Shown one piece after another: positions 12,122-21,800 of a stretch of 64,000 bases of DNA (its first letter is position 1; each line of letters begins with the position of its first letter). The DNA is taken from contig WAID01000004.1 of assembly GCA_016584495.1 (NCBI GenBank), positions 1,860,001 through 1,924,000 on the forward strand, given 5' to 3'. The DNA comes from Celoporthe dispersa (lineage: Eukaryota > Ascomycota > Sordariomycetes > Diaporthales > Cryphonectriaceae). The notes under the pieces are model-generated. The model did no database searches, had not been told where the DNA came from, and worked only from the letters and a program-made list of their open reading frames with translations. A program made the position numbers and the translations under genes.

Positions 12122-13404
12122 ATGGCTGAATTCGTGCGAGCCCAGATCTTTGGGACCACCTTCGAGATCACCTCCAGGTACTCGGACCTCCAGCCTGTCG
12201 GCATGGGGAGCCTTTGGTCTGGTCTGCTCGGCTAGGGACCAGCTCACCAACCAGAATGTTGCCATCAAGAAGATCATGAAACCCTTCAGCACCCCCGTCC
12301 TGGCCAAGAGGACCTACCGCGAGCTGAAGCTGCTCAAGCACCTCAGACACGAGAACATCATCTCGCTCAGCGACATCTTCATCTCGCCGCTGGAGGACAT
12401 CTACTTCGTCACCGAGCTGCTCGGCACCGACCTGCACCGCCTGCTCACCTCGAGACCTCTGGAGAAGCAGTTCATCCAGTACTTCCTCTACCAGATCATG
12501 CGCGGCCTGAAATACGTCCACTCTGCCGGCGTTGTGCACCGTGACCTGAAGCCTAGCAACATTCTGGTCAACGAGAACTGCGATCTCAAGATTTGCGACT
12601 TCGGCCTGGCCCGTATCCAGGACCCCCAGATGACCGGCTACGTCTCGACCAGGTACTACCGCGCTCCCGAGATCATGCTCACATGGCAAAAGTACGATGT
12701 GGAGGTCGATATCTGGAGTGCGGGCTGCATCTTCGCCGAGATGCTCGAGGGCAAGCCTCTTTTCCCGGGCAAGGACCACGTCAACCAGTTCTCCATCATC
12801 ACCGAGCTCCTGGGAACCCCACCCGATGATGTGATCAACACGATCGCGAGCGAGAACGTGAGTCTGGCCATGTCTGACAAGAAACACTGCTGGTTCGGAC
12901 TGCTTACTTTTGTCGCAGACCCTGAGATTCGTCAAATCCCTGCCCAAGCGAGAGCGGCAACCCCTGGCGAGCAAATTCAAGAATGCTGACGAGCAAGGTC
13001 TGTACCAACTATCCAGGGGAGAGAGACTGAAGGTGTGCCGTTCTGACCAGAAGTAGCGGTCGATCTGCTGGAGCGTATGCTGGTCTTCGACCCAAAGAAG
13101 CGGATCACGGCCTCTGATGCGCTGGCCCACGGGTACCTCGCTCCCTACCATGACCCGACGGACGAGCCCGTTGCCGAGGAGAAGTTCGACTGGAGCTTCA
13201 ACGATGCCGACCTCCCCGTCGACACATGGAAGATCATGATGTGAGTGACCACAGGCCTGCCACAACACTGAGGCTCAGCTCCGGCCGACCAGGTGAAACT
13301 AACGAGATCATAATCCTAGGTACTCGGAGATCCTCGACTACCATAATGTAGACGCAAACGGTGCCCCGGCGGCTAACATGGAGGAGTTCAATGGCCAACA
13401 ATAG
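12122..13404 (+). CDS. hog1: Hog1/Sty1/p38-type stress-activated MAP kinase (one apparent frameshift)
   Basis: This is the terminal kinase of the osmotic and oxidative stress pathway, moving from cytosol to nucleus once phosphorylated. Exons are 12122-12857, 12919-12997, 13057-13240 and 13320-13404, giving about 360 residues, the usual Hog1 size. Visible features are the glycine loop GMGAFGLVCS, VAIKKIMKPF with the ATP lysine, the catalytic loop HRDLKPSN, DFGLARIQ, and the activation lip QMTGYVSTRYYRAPE. The TGY motif is diagnostic of Hog1/p38. The common-docking region lies near FNDADLPVDTWK. The frame is broken inside the glycine loop at 12205-12210 (ATGGGGAGCC), where one base too many is present. 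Removing one base makes the length divisible by three. The last intron has a good CTAAC branch point. The context CACCATCATGG favours this start. Confidence 0.95.
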
Positions 13405-14747
13405 AGACGACCAGTCGAGGGAGGATCAGAGGCGTTTTGGAAGCTACTAGTGGTACACAACACCCGGCGATGACATTCACCATTGATACCAGAAAGAAAG
13501 AACAAGGGCAGGTGTATATTGACGGCAGAGGGGTGCAAGAGAAATACACGATTGAATGCATCACAGGTGCAAGTACATGTTTTGTGGATCGCGCAGATGC
13601 ATTGAGGGTCTGGCAGAGCTTTTCAGTCCAGACTGTGGATGGGGCAGCCCATTTTTCCCTCTGCCGGTTCGCTTCGTGCGATGTTCACAAAGAAGCAAGA
13701 GCAGAGATGCAGAAGACGGGATCCCGCCCAGTCGCAACAGCATATACTTTCAACACAAAGAGGCAAGGCGTTTCCCCAGATGAAGAAGAGGCGGAGTGTT
13801 CACTTGCCATGAGCCTAGTGATTGGATATGGGGGGAAAAAGAAGAGAAAAAAAAAAGCCAGTATTGAGTCGATAATTCGGTCTCGGCTGTATACAAGACT
13901 CACACATCCAAGCCTGGTGCATCATTGCTGTGTGCCGGCGGACCGGAGTAAATAGAATTTTTTTCTTTCTTTCTCTTTCAATCATCTCTGGATACGATGG
14001 GCTTCCGGAGCATTATTGACAGGCCACAGGATAGCTCGACGGGTGACCGTTGTAAAGAGGAGGAATGATATCAGGGGCTCTCTCTCTGGTTCTCTTCTCC
14101 CAACATCGGATGTCTCTTGTCTCTGGAAATACATAGTTGCGAAGGGGGGGGGGGGAGGACAGGGCAACCGACCACGAGGGAGAGGTAGAGGAAGTCTCAC
14201 GGGTAGACCAGTCAACTACTAGATGCTCTCAAGGTTCTTTCTTGCGTTAATGAAATTCTCATATCATTTGTTTTTTTTCTCTTTCTTTCCCTTCCCCCTC
14301 CTCCTTTTTTAAGTTCTGGACTTGTCGTCGATGCAGCCTATAGCCGTTGTTGTGCGATGCCGTTCCGTGTGCTATGCTTTCAGTGGTATGTACTATGATC
14401 AAACTTCATGTTGGAACCACGCCCGGTTTTCCTTCCGCCGTCCACCACACACGGGGGGGGGGGGAGGGGGAGGACGCTGTTTTGCTGAATCGATGCAACA
14501 ATTTCCCATTGAACCATGTCCTGTTCTCCCCACGCGCCACCCACCCCCCACACCCCCCAAACACACACTCAATGCTGCGTGAGACCTCACGCCCTTGCCT
14601 TCTCAGTCCTCCTCGTATGGTGCTTGATCTGCGCAGTGCTCACGCCCAACGCCTTTCTTCTGTCGGCCCAGGGGGGAGCGGCAGGAGCGGCATCCTCCTC
14701 GGCCCCCGCGTCATCGCGCGCCCGTCCCCCGGCGAGCGGTCAGCGTT
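13405..14747. other. Intergenic between convergent hog1 and avl9
   Basis: This shared 3' region holds no gene I can support. It contains G homopolymers (14144-14154, 14453-14462), a T/C-rich tract (14268-14310) and scattered low-complexity frames. Confidence 0.6.
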
Positions 14748-17250
14748 CTATGCCAGCTTGTGCTCGTGGGACGCGGCCGGCGAGAGGTCGTCGTTCCAGA
14801 CGCCGTTCTCGTGCTGCATGAAGTCGAGCCTCGGCCTGGCGGGCGACTGCTCGGGCGACGAGGAGATGGTGCCGCCCTCGGAGCCGAGGATGCTCTCGCT
14901 GTACGAGCCGTGCGTCTCGTGCCGCGACAGCTCCTCCGGCGACGCCACCGGCGCGGCGACCTCCCTGTCGCTGCCGAGCCCGCGGAAGATGGACGATGAG
15001 GTCGACATGCGCGGGCTCTTGGGCTCCTTCTCCGAGCTCGAGCGCAGCGACGTGGGCGTGCTGCTCCCGTCCTTCTTGCTCTTGCTCCGGCCGAGGCTGA
15101 TGCCCCAGCCGCTGGCACCGCCGCCGCTGCCGCCGCTGCTCCCGTTGCTGATCCCTGAGGACCGTGAGCCCGCCAGCGCCTTGCGCTTCTCGCCCGCCCA
15201 GGATGTCCAGCTGCTCAGGTAGGACTGCTGCGCGCTGCCGTTCTTAACGGAGGGGCTGGCGGGCTCAGAGCTCAGCGACAGCCTGTTCTCTCCTGCCTTC
15301 TTCCGCTGGGCCTCCCGGTAGGCCTCGAGTTCGGAGTAGAACTTGTTGATCACGGACCCGCCCTTCTCCCTCGCCACGGCCCAGTTCCTGGCGGCGGCCT
15401 CCCTGCCCTGCGCGATCTTCTCGTCGAGGTGCAGGTCCTGGACCTGCTGCGACACGCGCCTCGACACGTCGTCTATGCTTAACCCTCCGGCGCAGAGGTG
15501 CCTCGGCTCGACGATGTCGAAGAGGTGGTTGTCCGTCTTGCTGTTCCAGATGCGGTAATTCTCGGTCTTGGCCCAGGCCTCCACCCAGTCCATGTTGAAG
15601 TCGGTGGCCGGGTCGCCCTCCACGTGTGGGAGCAGCATCTTTGGGTTGCCGGCGTGCTTGACCATGAAGGTGTGGTACTTCACAGAGGCCAGCAGCGCAT
15701 TGATGTAGTCCTCAAACTGCAGCCGGATGAACTCCTCGCTCCCCATGAAGCCCATCGTCTTTGGCCGGCTCGGATTGGCTTCATCCCAGGTATCGTTGAC
15801 GGTCTGCGTGATGAAGTCGATCCACCGCCTGTCTGGCGTAGAGAGCTGTAATGCTTGTTTGAGGGAGGGCGAGGTGATATTAATGAAGTCTTCGTCCAGG
15901 TTGATGAGTATATCGCTGTACCTGTCCTTCTGCTGAAGCAAGAGTGAATTCGTGCTCCCGACGATGTATGACTTTGTGCCGACATCCGCCAGGAGATCGA
16001 GCTGTTGCAACGGCGTGTAAGGGCCGAATAAACTCCCCCTGCGCGTTCTGTTAGCACAGTACGCACAGCATCTGAGTGTGTATGAGACAGAAAGAGAGAG
16101 AGAAAGAGAGCGGGGAGCATACCTTGCCAAAGATCTGAAGGGGAAGGCCCATATAGGCCTGTAATGACCTTCGATCGCTGGTCCGTAGGTTCGTGGGTAC
16201 AGTCAGCTGCTTCTCGTAGCTGTTCAGCTCCGGGTCCGCGCAGTCCTGGAGCTTCTGGATGAGGCCGGGAATCAACGAGATCAAGGAGAACTGCATCATG
16301 CAGAGGCGCTCGCAGCGGGAGCCGAAGAACAGCATCTGTTGGGGGCACGCGTCAGCCTGGTGCGTCTTTGGAACGGATACGCCACCCAGCCCCTGGCAAG
16401 TCCGGGGGGGTGGGGGGTGGTTCAATACCTTTGGCTGGAGCAGACAGCACTTCAGGAGGACGAGAGTCTGCCACCGGAACTCATGGATCATCTCCCTCAG
16501 GCTCATGCCCAGGTATGCATCCCGATTGTCCTCCCCGGCCAGCAGGCCTCGCTCTTTCTCGTCCGCCAGGCTCTCCTGGAACCTCCGCAGGATCTCCGTC
16601 TCTGTGAACTCCCGCTGGTCGAACCACGCATGCGTCACAACGCTCAGCCGCTCCTTCAGCGTCCCGAAGCTCTGTGGGTTGTCCGCAATGACGACTACCG
16701 CCTTTTGTACGGTTGACCGGGTCACCTCTGGGGGCCGGTGCAGGAGCTGCGACGCGTCCATCTGCCTGGTACAAGCTATCCCGAAGAGAGAGGTGGCCGG
16801 CTCGGCTTCCGTCGCAGGCCGTAGGAGTGTGAAGTAGGAGAAGTCCTCGGTCGACCTGCCAGGAGGAAAGGTCAGCCCGGGCCTAGTCTCTGGCGGTGAG
16901 GCCACGCACCACCGGAGCAGCCGCGACAGAGAGGAAGAAACAAAGAAGAGAGAGAGAGAAGGAGAAAACATCACGCCTGGGAGGGGGGGGGGGGGGGAGA
17001 GAGACGCCGAGACTCACGCGTGCGCACCGTCGCTGAGGGCCATGAACGGCAGCAGAGACCACCCATAGTCCACAGCAGGATCTGTGCCCTCGGCAGCGCC
17101 AAACCACGACTCGACCTCCGGCCCTCTCTGGTGGTGGAAGTCAATGACCGAGACCAAGGGTATGAAGTTGCCGCTGGTCGCGCTCCCGGGAGTGGACGTG
17201 CCTGAGCCTGCGCGCGGCGTTCCGTCGCCGGTCGGCGTGGGCGTGTCCAT
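14748..17250 (-). CDS. avl9: Avl9 family late secretory pathway protein (DENN-like)
   Basis: Avl9 proteins act in exocytic transport from the Golgi and belong to the DENN-related superfamily. I read four exons in coding order: 17250-17018, 16855-16429, 16335-16123 and 16038-14748, about 720 residues. Residues near 28-45 (FIPLVSVIDFHHQRGPEVES) are the Avl9 N-terminal strand. They are followed by DYGWSLLPFMALSDGAH, SLFGIACTRQ, MLFFGSRCERLCMMQFSLIS, GSLFGPYTPLQQLDLL, and GTKSYIVGSTNSLLLQQ. The last 230 residues are Ser-rich and probably disordered. At the last acceptor the exon begins with four G (complement of 16035-16038) where three keep the frame, so I infer one extra base in the G5 run. The gene points the same way as nma111 behind it. 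Confidence 0.88.
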
Positions 17251-18679
17251 CGTGCTGGTGCTCCGGGCTCTGCCCGCCCCTGCCTCCTGCCCCTACCGAG
17301 AAGACGAGTGCGGCGGATCGGAATGGTGACACTCCCATCGGGAGCCCTGAGGCCAGCTGAGGGGGGAGGAGTAAGAGAGAGAGAGGGGGGGCACTCGCGA
17401 GGACGCCCCGGTGCTGCAGCGCGGGAAGAAGGGACGGACGGGCGGGCGGGCTGGTTTCGCGGGACGCTCAGCGGGATCGTCAGACAGCCATAGACCCACG
17501 AGACGAGGCTCTGATCGAATGGGCGGCAATGACCCGGGGGGGGGGGTGGTATGGTGGACGCTGGTCGGGCGATGGTGCTCGGAGGAGAAGCTCGCGGCAA
17601 GAGGAGATCGGGGAAGAAACTCGTCGTCGGGTGGACTGGCGGCCCTCGAGGTGTCCAGGGTCGGGGAGCCTGGAGGCTGTTTCGTGAACAGCCGAGAGGT
17701 GTGGTGGCCGCGGCCGTGCGACGGTCCACACCGAGAGTCTCACCTCGAGGGGAGGAGGAGGGAGGACGTGGGTCCCGCTTCGCTGGGGCCGAGATGAGAA
17801 TGGAGATGGAGCAGAGCTGAGCAGTGTGCTGCGCTGCGCTGCGACTCGTCGTCAACGATAGACCCTGGAGGTCTGTTTCTTCTGGGGTGGGAGGCGCACG
17901 TCTCAGCTCGTGAGCCGAGAGAGCCAGTCCTGTCCCTCCCTCTCTCTCCCTCTCTCTCTCTCTCTTTCTCTCTCTTTTTCTCTTTTTCTAGCCTGGGGGG
18001 GTGGGGAGCAAAAGGCGGGCGGTCGAGAGAGGTGCGCGCGTGGTCGAGCGGTTAAGTCTCAAACCCAGGCGGCAGTCGGGCTGAGTCGAGACTTTGGTTT
18101 GCCTGTGAGGAATGAGGTGACGTCTGTGGAGCCGGTCAGATGGAACACCACAGAGCAGTCTATGTATGTATAGTATTGTAGCTGGCGATGGGCAGTCTTC
18201 TGTCCCTCTTCTTGTTCTCTTTCCTTCGAGGAGGACCGAGGCGGGGGGCTCCTCTTGTCCTGCGGTCAGAAAACAGTGTCCCCCATTACTTGGCACCCGC
18301 ATGTCAATTGGCTGCTGTCGGTCGTCGTCTCGTCTCATAGTACAGTAGGCGTCTCTCCAGGGCAGGGGGAGCTGGAGAGGACCCTGGAGATTAGTGGATG
18401 ACATGGGATCATAGTGCGTAGACATGCATCACTGTAGCTCTACCTGGTTACTATCTGCCGTGTACCGAGTTTGGCAGGCAGTACTGCTAGTGAGGTACCC
18501 AGCCCCGAGCCCCGAGCTAACAACCATCGGTGGTCTCTGGTTAGCGGTCCCGTCCTGTTGTTTGCTTGATGTTCCTTGACGTCTCGATCTGCCTGTCTCT
18601 CCGTCCCATCTCCCAGGCCCGGTGTGTGAACCGCGCAGCATCCATCTCACCTGGGACAGCACATATGTACACAAACACA

Positions 18680-18723
<44 letters not shown>

Positions 18724-18880
18724 GTGACCCATGAATCTCGCCCAGACATGTGGTGGCCAGGTCGTAATCTCTTCTTTTCCCCTACATAACTATATTGGTC
18801 CCCAGATGAGGGTGGGGTGGTTTTTTTTTTTCACTTCTTTTTTTCTTCTTCTTTGGTTTTGGTATTGTCTTGTTCTTCCC
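17251..18880. other. Intergenic between avl9 and nma111
   Basis: This 1.6-kb stretch is the upstream region of avl9 and the 3' region of nma111. It holds a long pyrimidine tract (17935-17990), a G-run at 17538-17546 and an AC microsatellite at 18674-18722. A tRNA-like A-box string near 18040 lacks the rest of a tRNA. No gene is supported. Confidence 0.6.
18674..18722. repeat. (AC)n microsatellite
   Basis: More than 20 nearly uninterrupted AC dinucleotides, 160 bp downstream of the nma111 stop codon on the complementary strand. Confidence 0.95.
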
Positions 18881-21800
18881 TCAGGCCGCAGGAAGATCAT
18901 CTGGCTCGCCCGTGTCGTCCGTGACGCTGGGTACGCCCTCGGCGCCCTCCCCCTCGATCATCTTGCCGGCCTCGTAGGTGACGCGCCTCCAGCCGCACTC
19001 GACAGACGGGTCCTTGATCCACTCCACGGTCGGGAAGTAGTGCTCGTTCTTCTTCATCGTCACCACCCACGGGACGCTGTCGAACGTCACCGCCTTCAGC
19101 CGGAAGTATGTGTTGTCGGGGATCTCGATCACGGCCTGCAGGAACGACTCGAGGTCCGGCGTGGGCTTGTTGTTGACATGCGTGATGAAGTTGGTGGGCG
19201 CCAGGCCGTACTGGTACGCAGGTGACCCGCGCGTCCTGGCCGACACGTAGACCTCGCTGAACAGCTTGCTGATCTGCTGCCGCACGGCGTGGTGTGGCCT
19301 GTGGAGGATGGCGCCGCAGAAGCTGACGGCCCGGTCCGTCTCCACATCGTCCGCGGCGACCGTCGGCAGCCGGACGTGCATCTCCTGGCAGTCGCGGACG
19401 ACCACGGCGTCCAGGAACTCGTTGTCGTACATGACGTCGAGCTCCGATATGCGGGTGATGAGCTTGCCGTTCAGCGTCAGCAGGATGTCGCCCTCGAGGA
19501 GCGCCTCCTTGGTCTCGTTCCGCTCGAACGTCCTCTTCGTCACCATGAAGAGCTGGTGGTGCGACGTGTTCACCTTGGACACCTGCTGGATCCACTCCTC
19601 CGACACGCCCATCAGCCGGGCCTGGGACATCGCGATCGACCGGAACTCGACCGACAGCATCCGCAGGTTCGGGACCACCCCCGCTTGTATCTGTGAGACC
19701 ACCGGCAACAGCGTCGGGGTGGCGAGGCCGAGGTGATATTCCTCGTCCCGGTGGGTCGACGGGGATCGCTCGCCGAGGTATGTGAGCCAGAGCGCCTGCA
19801 CGGTCCCGTCCGGGGCGACGAGGACGCCGCTGCCACACTGGCCGCTCAGGCTCGTGTCTACCGTGATGGCATCGACGTTGACCGCCCGGTAGCGCGGCGC
19901 CCCAGAGTTCGCCGGGATGGCGACAGCAAAGATCTCGGTGACGCTGGTGGCCGTGTGGACCACGCGCCCGATGCGGTTGTACCCGATGAAGTAAGTCGAC
20001 GCCCCCTGGGTGATCTCCTCGGTTGAGAGCCTCGCGCTCTGCACCGGGGCCTCGACGAGTTTGGGGTCGTACTGTATGATGGCGTAGTTCTGCAGGGGGT
20101 GCAGGAAGACCACCTTGCCTTCGACGACGATCGAGTCGGCAATGGTGATGGAGATATCACAGAGGTCATCTAGAAACCGTCAGGGTCAGCACGTGTACAT
20201 GCGCAAGAGAAAGAGCCAGCCGCCGAGAGGGAGAGAAGCAAGAAAGGAACGAAAAGAAAAGAAGAAAAAAACATATAGGGTGACGTACAAGGCACAATCG
20301 CCCGTGAGATGACCACCAGCCCCTTGTCGGCATCGATGACCAGGCCCATCCCCCACTTCCGGTTCTTGGGGAACCCGTCCAGCTTGACCGGCATGGTGCA
20401 GTTGACATGGACGAAGCTCTTCACGAGCTCGGCCACGGCAGGGTGGGACGTGTGCTCGAGCTGGATGAAGGATGCCTTCCTAGGCACGGGGGGCACCGGT
20501 GGCAGCGGGTCGGCCAGGTCAATGAAGTCCCACAGGCCTCGCTGCTCGGCCTTGGAGCTCTTCGACGGCGCACTGTTGTGCAGGACGAGGTGATCGTGAC
20601 GGAGGTACAGCTGGTCCTGATCCACGCGGAACCCGAACCATTCAGTCTCCTCCTCCTCGAGAATGACGCCCCTGATTGAGTGGTTGCGGACCGCAGGACA
20701 CTTCTTCTTCATGGCGATCTTGCGTGTGAGAAGCGTGGGAATCTCCTCCAGGTCGCCACATATGGTTGCACGTAGCTGAGGTGTCGAGACCTTCACCAGC
20801 TCACTAGGAGTCGACATGTACTCCATCGTCGTAACATTGAAGCCCAAGGACCGCGCAAGCGCCACGGTATCCCAGAAGAGCCTCTTGTGCCAGGTCGCGC
20901 TCTGGCTGAACCTGAAATATCCAGCCCCATTTGTGAACTGATAACATCCATCAGTGTCAAGAAGCCCGGCGAGAACTTCCAGGCGGACCTCGCGAGAATT
21001 CTTCATGTAGTGCTCCGGGATATGCTTTGTATCGCCAGCTGGGCCTGAAGAGCCTCTGTATATGAGATGGAGGCGGTCCATCTCACGGAGGAGGGTGTTC
21101 ACATTGGGTTTGCTGTTCTCCTCTGCAGGCATAATCTGCTCGATGAGGATTTCCTCTTCCTCGCTGCTGAGGTCACCATATACTCGCTGACCACTGCGCA
21201 GCCGATATTCTCGGGTAGGCTGAGATTCGCTGTGCTCATCAGACTCACTCTCAGAGCCTGAGTCTGTTCCCAGGGGTGTGAAATTCTCATCTGCGATGTC
21301 CTTAGCGTCGAAAGTGATCATGTCCAACACCAAGCCAGCCTCTTCCTCCTCCTGAGATCGAGACTCCACCGGGATAGCAGGGCTGCCGATCTGGGACATG
21401 AACTCCGCATCCTCCTGGAGCTGGGAGAGGGGGTCTTCAGGAATGGCCTCAGATCTCTGCGACTCATGCTCGGGCTGTCCCAATCCGTGTCCTAATCCTG
21501 GTGTGGACTGCTCCTGGGAACCATCGCCAGTGAGATCAGTAACTTGCTGTTGTGCATGGCCCACGACTGGCTGTTCAGGCTGACTGCTCATGGTAAGATC
21601 CATGGTCTCCTGAGGCACTGGAGTTGGTGATTTCGTGCTCACCCGAGGCTTGGGAATAGCCTCAGGTTCCGGGATAGACTTAGGAATAGGCTGGGAGGAT
21701 AGGAACGGAGATGTGTCTTCAGAGTCAAATATAACGCTGTCGCTGCGGTGCTTGCGCACTTCAGGCTGTTCCACGCTGGCATTACCGGAGCGTATGACAA

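Noticed and set aside
12168..13268. A 366-codon open frame antisense to hog1
   Set aside because: It mirrors the GC-rich third positions of the kinase exons and even spans introns. It has no domain and is a shadow frame.
18031..18100. A tRNA A-box-like string (GTGGTCGAGCGGTTAAGTC)
   Set aside because: No matching T-arm or B-box and no cloverleaf pairing. At best a fragment.
18674..18722. AC repeat as a telomeric or CRISPR-like array
   Set aside because: A plain dinucleotide microsatellite with no spacers and no TTAGGG units.
20170..20288. Reading through the 3' end of the intein-bearing exon as coding
   Set aside because: GTACGT and CTAG borders remove 119 bp and join VP to YDLCDISITIADS, which matches the family.
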